64,000 bases of DNA from Nelumbo lutea (Eukaryota; Streptophyta; Magnoliopsida; Proteales; Nelumbonaceae): the NCBI GenBank assembly GCA_022828595.1, contig JAKGHH010000001.1, positions 75,512,401 through 75,576,400 on the forward strand. Direction: 5' to 3'. The position numbers and the translations under genes are program-made. The notes below the pieces were generated by a model. It was not told where the DNA came from. It did not search any database and saw nothing but the letters and a program-made list of their open reading frames with translations. Position 1 is the stretch's first letter. The number at the start of each line of letters is the position of its first letter. Positions 44,776 to 59,600 of this stretch are shown piece by piece.

Positions 44776-47700
44776 AATGAAAGTAGTTTTATTAAATCAG
44801 ATATCAATAGTACAATCAGCCTAGGAGGCGGCACGAGATGTTACCCCCCCCCCCCCCCCAGGACTGAACCATATACACCAAAACTGCCCAGGCCTGAGGC
44901 ACAATTACAAAGTAGCCCAAAATAGATCTTCCCTTGACACCCCTTGCTTGGCTAAAGAATCAGCCATTGCATTTGCTGATCTTCTGACCCACTGAAACAT
45001 CATAGTCATATTCCTTGTCATCCATTTAACTTTCTTTAACAGATCCCTGTAGCCCCAACAGGCTGTTTCTGGGCTGATTAGCCATCTGTATACCTTGTAC
45101 CGCTACTAGTAGCTCTGCCCTTACTGAATCGCCTTCACCCACTGGTCCTGAAAATAGAGACAACATATTGCTGTCTTTGTCTCTTAGAATCCCACCTATT
45201 CTCGATGGCCCTAGATTACCTTGGCAGCTACCATCAAAATTCAATTTTACCACACCATCCGGGGGGGGGGGATCCATTCAGCTTGTGATTTGATATTGGT
45301 GGACATTGTAGCAGCCACTGCAGCCCAATTTCTCCTTAAGTCATCAAAGGAGTAATCTGCCAACAAGTGTGAAGACTTTAACCATGAGATAGTCCTTGTC
45401 AATATGCATTCCTTGATTTCGGCAAGACTTCTTCCTTGTTCTTGAAATATTCTTGCATTTCTCTCCTCCCATACAGTCCACAACGTAGCGGCTCTAATAC
45501 ATTTCCACATTAGCTTCCCTCTTTTTGTTAATCTCCCTAAGGCAGTCGGAGTGAACAACAGTTTTACTTCAGAGGGCAAATTCCACCTGCACCCAAATAA
45601 AGAAGCAACCCAGTTCCAAATATTGGTAGCGAAAGAGCATGATATCAGCAAATGGTTACAGTCCTCACTCCTCACTTTACACAGAGAGCACCAATTAGGG
45701 GAAAGCACATAAAAGGTTTCTTCTTTTGCAAGTTTTCCACAGTATTGATCTTACCATAATAGGCTTCCCAACAGAACACAGCTACTTTGGGGGGAATTGG
45801 TCTTGACCATACCTCTTTAACGGGAAAGACCTGAGAGGAAGGGTTGGAGCAATTGAGCAAAGGGCTTTAAAGAAAGAAGCACAAGTGAATGAGCCAACCG
45901 TGGTTAAGGACCAGACTCTTTTATCCAGGTTAGGGGGGGTCCAAACACACCGAATCTAGAAGCAACAACAGCTCTGAAACGTAAAGAGATTCTTCATCCC
46001 TTAACCCTCTTCAAAACCCAAAATCCCAATTTAAGGCCAAAGGGCAAACCGAGGGGGAAAGGAACCAAGAAATGGGTTTCTTTTTAAAAAGGGAGATGGA
46101 ATAGAGAGAAGGGAAACAGTCTTTTAGGGGTTGAGAGCTCACCCAAGTATCCTCCCAAAAAAGAATGGAGTTTCCGGAGCAAGCATCGTACCTTACAAAA
46201 CTGAGGAACTTAGGGAGAATGCCAGAGGTAGCCTTCCAAGGTGTTGTGAGCAAAGCCCTTCGGGATACTCCCGCATCCCAACTTGATTCGGAACAACCAT
46301 GGATACTTTTCACTACTTCATACCACAACCTCTCCCTCTCTTGGGCCACCTCCAAAGCCACTTACCTAAAAGAGCCTCATTCTTGCTCACCATGTTCCCT
46401 AATCCTAGACCTCCTTCTTCCTTACTCCGACACACCACCTCCCACCTAATCAAGTGATATTTTTTCTCTTCACCAGGTTCTCATAAGAAATCCCTCATTA
46501 GTTTTTCCAACCTCTTTGCCTCCCTTTTAGGAATTGTAAAGACTGATAGGAAATATAAAGGCAAGTTGGCTAAAGTTGCTTCAATCAAAGTAACTCTACC
46601 CCCCCTTGGAGATATAGTTTCTCTTCCAAGCTGCCAATCTTTTTTCGAATCTTTCCACCACCGGGTTCCAAAACCTACTTTCCTTTGGATTTGCACCTAA
46701 AGGAAGTCCTAGGTAGGATAGAGACCACTGAGAGCATGTGCATTCTAGCGAGGCTGCTATAGACTCCAACTCCTCTCTGTTCAAGTGAACTCCCACAACA
46801 CAGCTCTTCTGAAAATTTACCTTTAAATTTGAGGCCCTCTCAAAGTGAGTTATTACATCCTTCAAATTCCTTACCTCCATCAAATCACAACCTTCACAAA
46901 AGATTATTATGTCATCTGCAAATTGAAGATGGGTTACTAAAACTCTGTCTCTACCTACTCTCCACCCTCTTAGAGATCCGACTCTTTCTACTTCTGAGAG
47001 GAGTCTACTGAAAGCATCGACAACTAAAGTGAAAAGGAACAATGACATAGGACCACCTTGTCTCAAACCCCTACTAGTTGGGAAAAAATCATTAACTACC
47101 CCATTGACTAGGATGGAATAATGGCAATTGGACAAGCAACCATTTACCCATTCGCACCATTTATCCCCAAACCCACACTTTCTCAGCACAAGTAGTAAGA
47201 ATCCCCAATCCACCAAGTCATAGGCCTTTTCAAGATCAAGTTTGCAAACAAAACCTTGACGCCCTGATCTCCTCATTTCTTTTACACATTCATTTTCTAT
47301 TAGAATCTGATCTACAATTTGTCTCCCCTGAACAAAAGCTCCTTGCGCTTGGCTGATAAGACAAGGAAGCACCTTTTTTATCCTCAAATGTAAGACCTTA
47401 GCCACAATCTTGTAAACACTAGTCACCAAACTAGTAGGTCTAAAATCCTTTGGATGCTTGGCCTCTTTCTTCTTGGGAATTAAAGCTAAAAAAGTTGCAT
47501 TAATTCTACAACTCATAACTGGGTTATCCTCAAATTCCTTAAAGACCTCGATTACATCTTATTTGACTACATCCCAATAGTCTTGGAAAAAAAGCCATTG
47601 TAAACCCATCTAGCCCCGGTATTTTTGACCTGTCCATTGAAAAGACAACTTTTCTGATTTCTTCCTCCTCAAAGTTCCTTTCTAGCCAGCTTCTACTCTC

Positions 47701-50566
47701 TTCTGGAAGCCTCTGCCAGGTAGCGCCTTGCAACACCACACTAGGTCTTAGGGGTCTCCTCAAAATGGATTTGAAGTGCTCAACAAAACAGTTGGCTATC
47801 CTCTCTTGGGTGTCAAAGACTATTCCATCCACTTCCAGTTTGGATACTAGGTTTTTCCTTATCCTTCTATTGGCTAGGTTATGAAAGAATTTAGTGTTCC
47901 CATCTCCTTCCTTAATCCATTTACATCTAGATTTCTGCCTCCAAGAAATTTCTTCTCTCAAAACAACTTCATCTAACTCTCTTTTTAGTTCCCATCTCCG
48001 ATCTCTCTCCCGAGGGCTTATGGTTCTTTGAGATTCCTTTGCTTCCAATTCCTCTATTTGGGCCAAAAGAGAGGATTTCCTTTCTTCTATTCTCCCAAAA
48101 TGCTCCCTATTCCACTCCTTAACATGTGCTCGCAATCTTTTAAGTTTTTTGTAGAATCTTACCCCTTTCCTCTTCACCCCCCTTAGGTCTTCTCTCCTTC
48201 ATTCCTCAACTTTCTTCACGATGTCCGGGTGAGTCAGCCACATGTTCTCAAACATAAAAGGTCGGGGTCCTTGCCTAAAAGGTTCCTATCCTAAGCCAAT
48301 GGGGCAATGGTCAGAAGTGACTCTCGGTAAAGCCCTAGTTATCAAGTCCGCCCACTTATTTTCCCAGCTTTCAGTGAAGAGGAATCTATCTAATTTGAAG
48401 AAGGTTGGTGTCTCCTAAAAGTTGGACCAATTATAGAGGGCTTGCAGCATTGGAAGTTCTTTTAACTCACAGTTATTAATAAAATCATTGAATCTCCAAA
48501 TGCTGGTTTTGATGACCTGTTGGGGATTATTTGATTCATTCGTAAATCGGATTGCATTGAAATATCCCCCCAAGCACCACAGACCATCCCAAAGCCCTTG
48601 TATCCCATAAAGTTCTTCCCAAGAATCTTTCCTCTCTCTATAATTGCTTGGTCCATACACATTAGTTAGTGCCCAAGTAAATCCATCATCTACCATCCTG
48701 AATTTTAACGACACTGAAAAATTTCCTACTAGCTCCTCCACCACCTCTACAACATCCTCTCTCCAAAAAGTAACAATTCCCCTTGAAGCCCCCCAAGAAG
48801 GTGCTGACACCCAATTTATTCTTCTAGATTTCCAGATACTTCTTGCCCAACTTCTATCAATATCGGCTAGTTTGGTCCCCTGTAGCATCATTATATCCGG
48901 CCTTTCCCTTCTAAGGAGGTTCTTAATTAGCCTTCTCTTCCTAGCACTCCCCAGCCCCCTTACATTCCAACTAATGATTTTCGTGGATATAAAAGATTTG
49001 GCATCCCCTCTTGAGGTCAAGCCTCTACTTGGAGGCTTTCCTTCTCTCCCCTCTTTCGCTAAACTCCAAATTTTCTTCTATATCTAATGCCAACCTTTCC
49101 ACCTCTGATCTTTTCTTCTTCTTTCGATTGTTAATTGTTCCAGATCTACTTAAGGCTGTTTTTGTTTTATTTTGCCTTTCTGGAAGTCCTTGGCTTTCCT
49201 CCACAGATTCCTCCGTTTGCCTATACTCCTCAAGGAGGGCACAAATCTGTCCCCAAATCCTCTCTAGTTCCTCCTCCTGCTTCTTTCCCATAACTGATTC
49301 ATCCCCAGCTTTTTTGCTACTTTGAGCCCCTGTTTTTACTGAAACTTCTTGAACCCCACCCTGCCCTACCTCTTCCTCCTTTCTCTTATACTCCTCCAAA
49401 AACCTACAGATCTGATCCCAGATCTTCTCTAACTCCTCTTCCTGTAATTTCCTTCCCCTTTCCACTTCTTCTCGTCCTTAACCCTTCTTATCCCCATTTA
49501 AATATTTTCCACCCATGGTTGTTGAATTAAGTTGAGTTGCAAAAGTACCTGTTCCAGGTGGAAATCCCACATCAGTACCCTAAAACAAGTTGACAATATT
49601 ACCTGAGAGGTTGTAGGAAGAGGCCAATGGATCTCGAGAAGCAAAACAAAGGGGCAAGGTCGCGTCTATTCCTTCCAAAAGAGGTGGCTGTGGGTCCCCG
49701 TTATGTTCAACCAATATTGTTTTAGTCCTTGCATTAGAATCTGCCTTTAGGTGTTGTCCCCTGATTGATACCTCTAGGTTGGAGAAAACAGTTCCCGACC
49801 AAAGATCATGAAGTTAACAGATAAACTTATGGTTATAACTTATATTGCCATTTCTTTCCATTTCGTAAAATGATGGATCATCTGGTTTAGAAGAATATTT
49901 TTCACCATGTTTTGGATACTTTACATTCACGTGACAACCAGCAATGTACTTATCCCTAATTTCATTGTTGATACTGGTCCTTGTAGGCATGTGAGTTGCT
50001 ATCAAAACCGCACAAGTCTTTGGCATATTTACTTGAAACATATTGTGGTGTGATGACAAACAAAATGCTTCAGGTTAGTTGAGGTTGTTTAGCTTTTATG
50101 CAGTTCATTAATGTTATTGTTACCGCTGTCTCTTCTATAACTACATTATGAATATCCACATTTTGTTCTATAAATCAGGAAATGAAGCATGTGCGTCTTC
50201 TATTTTTCTCGTTACAAGTGTATGTACATGGTCCATGCTGCAAATGTGCATCTGTAGACAAGTTTGCACTGTGGGTGGGTTTTCAGTGTTAGGGTTCTAT
50301 ATTTGCAGGTGTTTATGTTGCTATTTATGTGATGTAAATGCATGTTTGTATTGGTGGGTGCTTTATGGATATGTTTATCTCTGCACTCTGCAGTAATTTC
50401 TAGTTCCTTTCAATATATCCACATTATTACAATTCCATTCAGCTTTTTTTATATTTATTTGGATTTCATGGAATATATTTATACTATTTTCTTTAATTTT
50501 TGTAAAAACATCTCTAATGTTTTTCAATTATATTTGTATTCTTATTGATAAAGAAAGATATTTATA

Positions 50567-50606
<40 letters not shown>

Positions 50607-53600
50607 GACTGGTAACGGATATGAATTTTATTAGAAATGTTACAGTGAAAGGATGTCACCATTCCCAAGAAAACAGAAATTAACAGAAAGAAGAACCAGC
50701 TCCATGTCTATTCTTCAGCATGTTTCTTCATACTTTTTTTTTACTGGAAACTTTAGCTTTTATTAATTGTGATGAAATAATGAATATAAACAATAAGTTC
50801 ACACCTCTTGTTTGGGCCATCCTTACTGCCTATCCCTGCCTTAAGTTTTCTATTTATGTTTGCAAAACACCCCCAATATATATGGTCCCAACAGACCTCT
50901 TGCTCCGCTATTGTCTCGGGCATTGAGTTTGCTGACCTCTATGAGTAGCTGATTCCTACTTCCTTTCCTAACTGTTCAATTTCTCTCGTGGTGTTCCTGT
51001 ACTGCTATTAACCTTTGATCCACTTTCCAGCCACCCTTTAACCACTTTGGAGTTTCTCTCAACTACAAGTCTCTTATCATTATGTAACCTAATGTGAACA
51101 AAATGAAGTGCTGGCCCTTAAATTATTTGTCACAGAGGGGGCAAGTCTGGATTTTTTCCCCCTTTTTTCCTTATAGGAAGGATGATATGGATGTCACAAT
51201 TTCACATTCATAGATGTCCTTGGATGTATAAGTATGCATTTATGCATATATGTTTTTTATCAATAACAACAATTTCATTAATCAGTCTGTAAATATGGTA
51301 CATAAAGGGAGATAAAATTTCTAAACTCCCCCTACTGAGGCCAAACCCCCAGACAAAGTCTGAAATTACAACTGAGCCCAAAATAAAACTTCCCTACCCA
51401 CCCCCAGCTTTGCTAACTAATCAGCAAATGGGTTAGCAGATCTCTTCACCCATCTGAACTTCACTTTCCATGTCCTTGACCAGCCACTTAAACCTTTTCC
51501 CTTCATTGCTATACCCCCATATGATTATGCATATTAAAAGCAATATGTAGTAATTCAAAACTTGACATTGTTAGGCGTTGTTTTATTTTTCTCTCAATTA
51601 CAGCGTGAAGACTGGAGGATGCGACCACTATCAGAAGAAATGGTACAATATGCTCGTGTGGATGCTCACTACCTGCTGTATATTGCCAATCGTCTTGCCA
51701 CTGAACTTAAGTCACAGGTTACTGGTATGCCATTGAAATGTCTTTGTTTAAAAGAATGCTAATTTTTATCTTTATTATTGCTAAAAAATTAAGTTATTTA
51801 TTAAGTGATAAAATTATCAATTAGTTTGACAGACTATGTAAGATGCCATATGTTGCAGATATTTTCTGGATTGAGATATCTAAAAGAAAACAATGCATAA
51901 AAAAGATACATCTATAGGCAAGAAATACAAAATATAAATATTCTAAGCAAAATCTATCGATTTACATTGCTGTAAGGCAAGGATGCTCATATTCCTGGAC
52001 CTACTTGTTACCTTTAACCAGTAAGCTGTGCTAGGATAAAAAAGTTTATTTAGAATATTTGATATATGTATTTTTTGGGGCTAAGGTGATTCTAAACACA
52101 AATGGAAGTATTTACAAGTGTTTAACATGAAATGAAGTATTTCTGCAATGAGATTTAGGCAATTTACTGGACAGCTTTAAATCGTTCTCTCTCTCTCTTT
52201 TTTTTTTTTTTTTTTTAAATCAAACTTAAGTTCTTGTATTTCTAACATGTTGTGGGTGTTTACTTCTCTAGCATTAGAAAATTAGCTTAGATGAAATGGG
52301 CTTTAGATGTATTTTTTCAGTTGATTAATGTAGGCAATTATTTTATAAAAAAATGTAAGCAATTAAGATATGGTAAACATAGTTTATTTCTTTCGAAGAT
52401 TGGGACCCTGATGATTGAGCAACGTGCAGTTAAATCCCCAGAAGAGAAACTCTAGAATCTGGTTGGGAGAGAAGTCAGGATGCTTTTCTACCAAATACTG
52501 TTACAATTTGCTGCTTGACTCCCTTCAAGAGTGTTTCCCAGCCTTGGATTTGGAGAGCTAAGGTCCCACCCAAGACATTTTCTTTTTGTGGTCTGCTACC
52601 TGGAAAAGAATTCAAACAGCGGATCAGTTACTGAAGAGAGGCATGGTTGTTGATCCCCCATGCATCCTCTGTGGTGAAGCCCCAGAATTGGCCAAAACCT
52701 GATACTCCATTTGGAGCCATTTCATGAGAACTTTAAAAGATATTGGCTAGTCCCTCAAAGCTTGGATGTGTTACTGCCCTCATAGAGGGTGCCAGGGTTC
52801 TCAGAGAAAGGAAAGATCTTATGGGAACAGGTTCCTTTGCAGTCTGTTGGAATGCTTGGAGAGAACAGAATGGCAGGATTTTTCAGAGCAAAAGGTCCTC
52901 TGTAGAGGAGGAGGTCATTAGCCATGCTGAATGTACACGGGTCGGTTCGGTTCAGTTTTATATAGTTTTTCTAACCAAACCGAAAGTGTCGGGTTGAATT
53001 TTATACAAACCAAAACCAACCACTTAACAATCAAACCAACTGAAAAATAATGTTCGCAATATAGTCAGTTTAATAGGTTTCTATCGGACTGATGGAAATA
53101 TAAAACTTTTACACATGATGGTGCTGATTAATGGGACAAATCTTGATAGAAAAAAACAATAATAAATATAGAGACTGATGCAGACAAGATTGACTTGCGC
53201 CACAGACCTTTCATGGTCTAGGACCCTAGGATCTCTTTAATGGCCTTTTGCTTTTTCACTTTTGTGGGATTTTGAGCTTTTTTAAAATTTGAGAAGTGGG
53301 AGGCGGCAGCTGAAAGAAGTCAGATTACCAAAAGGGAAAAGAAAAAGTAAACAAAACTTCACAGGCATGGAGGCTAGAGACTAGGTTGTAGTTATATATG
53401 AGATATAAATGTAACCAGCCAGTTCGGTTGCAGTTCATTTTACAACATAAGAACCCTCAACTGAATCAAACAGTCAGGTTTTACAACTTTTCAAACTGAA
53501 ACTGACTGAACTTATTTGAGAACCACCCAAATTGGGTTAAGTCGGGCCGGTTTGCTTGGTTCTTACCCTTTCGTGAGCAGCCCTAGTGGGCAAAGGTGCT

Positions 53601-56600
53601 GGATAAGTTTACTGCTGTGGATGTTGATGCCTTCAATGATGGGTGGTTTTCTGTTATTTTTGACAGAAGTGAAAATTGGCTTTTTGTACATGCTATACTA
53701 ATATATCTGAACTGTGTACCTTTTTGTTTTTGTATATTTGATGAAAGCTCCCTTGGTAACCTGGAACCCTCAGGTGTAGGAGGAGTCTTTAGAGACGGGG
53801 AAGGCAAAATTCTGGCTCTTTTTTTTTTTGGCTCTTTTTGTACATGCTATACTAATGCCTTCAAGGTCTGAGACTGGCTAAACAGATGGGACTACACCAG
53901 ATTGAAGTGGAAGGGGATTCAAGATTAGCAATAGACTGGATGAAATCTGGAACAACAGGGAAGCTATGAGAGAAGTCTGGTGCCTTACAAGGGAAATTGA
54001 AGCAAACTTCCAATGGGTTAGAAGAACAGCAAATGGCTTGGTTGATGCTCTAGCCAAACAAGGATCAAACAGGAGTGAACTTTTCTGGGCTGCTTTTAAC
54101 AGTGGTTATGAATGTGGGTTCAGCATTTCAGCTTTGGGATGCTGGAGTTGTAATATCTTGTTAATTTCTTAATGAAAGTTACCATTTCCTATAAAAAAAT
54201 ACATTTTACCACTTATAAAAAAAAGGTCAGGACCCTGAATACTGATAAAAAAAGGTAAGTACCCTGTTTTCCATTAGGCTATGCTTAGTCGATAGTCACG
54301 CCCCCTGTTTTATTTTAGGAGTGATGATAATTGTACTTGCAGTTCTTCACTTCTCCATCTTAAATAAGATCCTCTGTATTGATCCAAAGATGAAAATAAA
54401 AGAGGGTTGGATAATATTTGGAATAAATGCTATATATTCAGGCTTTACTCAATTGGATCATTGAATTTTTGAAAACTAAATCTGAGATTTAGTATAAACA
54501 ATCAATAGTTTGGAAGTTTTACTAAAACCAAATTTACTAAAGTTACTGATCTGATTGTTTAGAAAGCACAAATTTTCAGCATAAGAAAACAGGGAAGTTG
54601 AAGAGGTTAAGCCCTTGATTCTAGCCATTGAAGGTTACCCTGTGAATGCTATCTGTTGGAGCAAAGGATGCAGCCTAGGACCTTGGGACCTTGCTCATTT
54701 TATGGATCAAATAAGGGAAATATTCTTAGGGGGAGCTTCGTTCGGTGGCCAGTGGCATTACAAAGGTAGGAGTGGAAGGGTTTTCTTGTAGCATCAGCAG
54801 TTCTCTGTCTACTCAGCTTTTTGGTTAAGGGATGGAGCTTCAAAGTAAATTTTGTGTATTCCTGTACTACCTCTGGTGTATACATCCTTTTGTTCTTAAT
54901 AAATCACATGCTACTCTCTTCTGAAAGAAGAAGACAAAATAGGTCAAGGGTTAAGGAAGATAAAATAATAAATCAAGATAGAAAAACAAGGAACTGTGAT
55001 TTTGTATTGGAAGGTTAGTTTGTTAGAAATCAGATGTATTGAGGTGTGGTGGACAGGAGAGGGGAGTTGTAAATTTTGTATTGGGTAGGTTAGTTGAGTC
55101 TAACTAACCTATGGACTAATGATGCTTTGTACTTAACTTTGTACTTTCCTGGGTGATTAATAAAATTTTATTAGTTACTGAAAAAAAAGGCAAGGAAGAA
55201 TCAACGGAGAAATAATGTCTCACCATTTTGGAAATCCTAAAGTTGGAGCTGATAAGTTTAGCAGATATAAAAGATGGAGGTGTACTACTCAGCGTTCAAC
55301 ATTCCTTGGTTCAGTGAAGAAAGATCTATCTTTTGGATGAAAAGTGGAAACAACTCTAGTGATATCTGCTGAAGTTTATTTTATCAATTGGGTGAAATAT
55401 GCTGAAAAGGTAAGGTGAAAAGGTAAGCATCAAGTGCCATGGATCTATACGCATGCTTTTAGGGAAATAGAGAACATGTCACAGGAGCTGAATATTACCT
55501 TCAATTGGGTAATATGGACTGCAAATGGGATGGCAGACACTCTAGCAAAACAAGGGGTCTATAGACAGCAGATGTTTTAGGCACTACTGTATCTTTTTTT
55601 TTTTTTTGATAGGTTGGCACTACTGTAACTTTGTTCTAGAAAAATTAGGCAGCAATTGTTTTTTTGGATAGGTTGGCTAATGTCTTATTGGAGGGCTGAA
55701 ACCAATATGTTGTACCATTCAGTTTTCACCATTTAATTTAATTAATAAGAATATAAGATTTATTTTTGCTGATAAAAAAGGTAGGGTAATTACCCTTTTC
55801 AGCTTCCAGTTGAATTAGAAATACAAATCCATAGAAAATAGCTTCATTAAATACTAACTTATGACAAACACTTACTTAAGTGCCATAAAGATTCTGTTTT
55901 GTTCTTTTCGATGTATAACATTTTGTACTGCTAAAAATATGTACTTACCAGCTATACCTGCATATTTTTGTATATGCCTTTAGGCTATTCTTACTATTAA
56001 TACTATGACTTATACATGACAAAAGAAAGATTCCATATAGTTTGTACTTTCTACTTAATTACATGATATTTATACAATGACTTGTCATTTGACATGTGCT
56101 TTGTGTAGTCTGAGCATATCTTTGCCAAAGTTGGAATTGGGAAAGAAATTTTGGACTTTTTGTTTGTTAATTTAATTATTAAAGCAGATTCTTGTTATAT
56201 TTTTTGGTCTTTTGTGTATATTGGATTTATAGCTCATGCAGTTTTTGTATTATACTTGTTGCATAGGGCACTGTTTTGGGTGATCCCCCCACTGTCTTTT
56301 CTGTTATCTCTTTTATTTTTTTTCCTTTCTGTAACTTCTTTATACTTCTTAAAAAGAAAATTGCTCACATTCACAAGTCATATCATACTTGCATCATGTC
56401 ATCTTGGGGGTTGGATAGCTAATTCACGGGTATTGAAGTTAAGCTGTTTCAGCTTGGGTGGTCCTGTTTGTATCTCTTTTCATGCATTATTTTCCTTTTG
56501 AAGTCCAAATCTCATTGTTTCCCTTTAGTGTGTATGTTGTTATTATTTTCCTTGGGATTCTTCATCCATTTTCATCATAGCCTTATATTTCTGAAGATAT

Positions 56601-59600
56601 CAATTTGTCAGAAAATTCAGCTTGTCTCGATGATAAATTCCATTTTGTTCTCGAGGCTAGCCGGAGGTCAAACATGGTCTGTTTGCAGCTTTATGTGAAA
56701 GAGATTGAAGCTTCTCCTGGAGATTCTGCTGCATCATCGATATGTTCACGTCATTTGAATGGACAAGGTTTCTTGTCAAGTTGTGAAATCAAGGTATGCC
56801 AAGTATTCTTTGTTGTTCTATGGTTGCATCTCTGTGAGTAGTTGTTCTTTCTGAACTACTATACTAAACACTGTAATGGGTGTTTTTTCAATTTCAGGAA
56901 CTTGTGAGGCAATTATGCACATGGCGAGATTTAATGGTTAGTCATAGTGTACTCATAAATGCAAGTCTCATGATTAAGGACTCACCTTTACTACCATGGG
57001 ACAATCAAAGCTTATCACACTTGTTAAAGGGAGCTTCTATCCATTTCCAAAAGAACTTTGGTATTTTCAAAAACCATAAGATACTTTTTGAGATACTTGA
57101 TATTTTGAACAGTAATGGATAAAAACATTAATTTGTTAACAGATATTATACATCTAACAAGAAATATGTATATAAGTTTTTTCATTCTTTTATCATAACC
57201 AATAAAACTTAACATTTGTTACTGATAAAAAAAAAAACTTTTTGGTCTTTTTGTATGGAGTGCCTTGGTTTTAGTGCTTTTCCTTCTAGGTGTATAGTTC
57301 CTGGCTGTACATGATGCATACATGGTCTATGCATGTAAACATGATCTTTTACAATGGAGAAATATAATACAATACTTTACCTTACTCTTAAAACAAAAGA
57401 GTAAATAAAAGATGCCAATGTCCTCATTGTCATATTTTCCGTATTTCTAACCTTCGTTGGAGAACAAAAAACAGCAATTTTGTTCCACAAAAAGTTGAAG
57501 AGACTGAGAGCAAGGATTAAAGAGTGGAATCGGGAGCATTTTGGAAGGGTAGAGGATCAAAAGAATATTTTTTGGAGAACAAAAAAGATCTCTCATGGAG
57601 GCAAAAGTCAAGACACAAATGGATCAAAGAAGGGGACAGCAATACAAAATTTTTCCATGCGTTGGCTAATGGGAGGAGAAGAAAAAAATTGTGGCCAAAT
57701 TAGAAGTGGATGGGGAGGAAGTCACAAATCAAGATGAGATAGAAAAAGTGTTAGTGGATCACTTTAAATCAATTGCAGGGAAGCCTCTGAATAATAGATT
57801 AAGGATGGAAGGTCTAGATTGGCCCAAGTTGTCTGAAGAGCAAGCAAGCTGGTTAGGAGTTTTGAAGAAGAGGAAACTAGGCATGCAGTGTTTTCAGTGG
57901 ATATATCCAAAGCCCCTGGACCAAATGGCTTCACCATGGCTTTCTATCAAGACTGTTGGAATGTGGTAAGGGAAGACCTTTATGCTGTGTTTAAGGAATT
58001 TGAAGTTAATAGAAAAGTAAGTCCTGGAGTTAATGCCACTTTCATAGCTCTAATCCCTAAGAAGAAAGAAGCAAAAAATCCTAAAGATTTTAGGCCGATT
58101 AGTTTGGTGACTAGCATTTACAAAATCCTGGCTAAAGTATTATTCTTGAGGATTAAAATAGTGCTACCCTTCATCATTAGTCAAGCCCAGGGAGCTTTTG
58201 TGCAAGGGAGACAAATAACAGATCAAATTCTAATAGCAAATGAATGTGTGGAGGATATGAGAAAGTCCGGAAAGCAAGGTTTTGTTTGTAAGCTGGATTT
58301 AGAAAAGGCCTATGATCTTGTGGATTGGAGCTTCTTATTAGAGGTCCTAGGGTGTTGTGGGTTTGGAGTTAGATGGTGTAATTGGATAAAGGGCTGCATA
58401 AGTTCTTGCCACTTTTCAGTCTTGGTTAATGGGGTAGTCAAGGATTTCTTCCCAGCTTTTAGAGGGTTAAGGCAAGGTGACCCCCTTTCCCCTTTTCTTT
58501 TTACCCAAGTTGCAGATTTTTTAGTAGTTTGATTTCTAAGGCAAACAGGGAAGGTGTAGTGAGAGGTTGGAGGATAGGAAGGATCAGGATTAAGGTGACC
58601 CATTTACAGTTTGCTGATGACCTAATAATTTTTTGTGAAGGGGGTGATGGGAGAACAGTAAGTAATCTCAAATCTTTGATAAAGCGCTTTGAGAGAGTAT
58701 CAAATCTAAAAATAAACTTGGAAAAGAGCTGCGTGGTGGGAGTGAATCTGGATGAGAGGACTATTGAGTCGGTGGCTGAGTTTTTAGGTTGTCCCATTTC
58801 CTATTGGCCTTTACATTTTTTAAGTCTTCCCTTAGGAGCCAACCCTTAGGAGAGCACCTTTTGGGCCCTGGTTCTAGAAAAGTTTGAGAAAATGTTAGCC
58901 TTGTGGAAAAGGAACTATATTTCTTTAGGAGGTAGAGTTACTTTACTGAGAGCTTCCTTAGCAAATCTGCCGATTTATTATTTCTCTGTGTTTAGGATTC
59001 CTGTTAGGGAAGCCAGGAAATTAGAGAAATTAATGAGAAATTTTCTTTGGGAGCCAGGGGAGGAAAAAATGATCACTTAATAAATTGGGGAATAGTGTGT
59101 AGGAGGAAAGAGGAAGGTGGGTTGAGACTGGGGAATTTAGTTTTGAAGAATAAAGCACTCCTAGGAAAATGGTTGTGGAGATGGCCCTTAGAACAGGAGA
59201 GACTTTGGCATGAGGCGATAGATAGTATACATGGCAGTTCAGGAAATGGATGGGATGTTGGTGTATCGCATCAAGCCACTCTGGCAACTCCTTGGAAAGC
59301 AATTCAGCGTATTCTTCCTCTTTTCCTCAACTGTATCAGGTATGATGTCAATTCTAGTACTTCTGTTTTGTTCTGGGAAGATATCTGGGTGGGCAATTCT
59401 GCCCTTAAGGACAGTTTCCCTTCCCTCTATTCCATTTCTTGCTACAAGGGTAAAACAATGTCTCACTTTCTTCCAACATCTGATCCCCATATTCTTTGAG
59501 TTGGGACTTTGGATTTCGTAGGGGTTTGAGGGATCATGAACTCTCCTGTGTCTCAGACCTTTCGTCACTACTTGAAAGTGTTTTTCTGGACCCTTCTAGT

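Larger units (their letters stand above)
44742..49776 (-). mobile_element. near full-length L1-type LINE, 5.0 kb, 17-bp target duplication
   Basis: The duplication ggttggagaaaacagtt is perfect at 44725-44741 and 49777-49793. The 3' end (left) carries a poly(A) tail of about 31 bases seen as poly(T). In minus-strand order it encodes an ORF1-like charged protein (49465-49025), an APE-type endonuclease (49020-48415), a linker (48177-47539), reverse transcriptase (47516-46596), zf-RVT (45860-45247) and RNase H (45277-45026). Stops and frameshifts separate these, so it is inactive. The long tail and perfect duplication suggest moderate age. Confidence 0.9.
44358..49986 (+). other. intron 4 of the exonuclease gene, 5.6 kb
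   Basis: Bounded by gtgagc and ttgtag. Nearly all of it is a LINE in the opposite orientation (44742-49776); about 0.6 kb of other sequence remains, including an (AAT)n run near 44665. Confidence 0.85.
51725..56611 (+). other. intron 6 of the exonuclease gene, 4.9 kb
   Basis: Bounded by gtatgc and ttgtcag. It holds a LINE fragment at 52412-54229, another LINE RNase H tail near 55440-55780 and other A-rich retro-like tails near 55180. An alternative splice site upstream of exon 7 cannot be excluded. Confidence 0.7.

Noticed and set aside
56109..56165. Possible extra exon after tgtgtag (reads [15 protein letters not shown])
   Set aside because: It has no good donor in frame, and exon 6 joins directly to exon 7 in the right phase.
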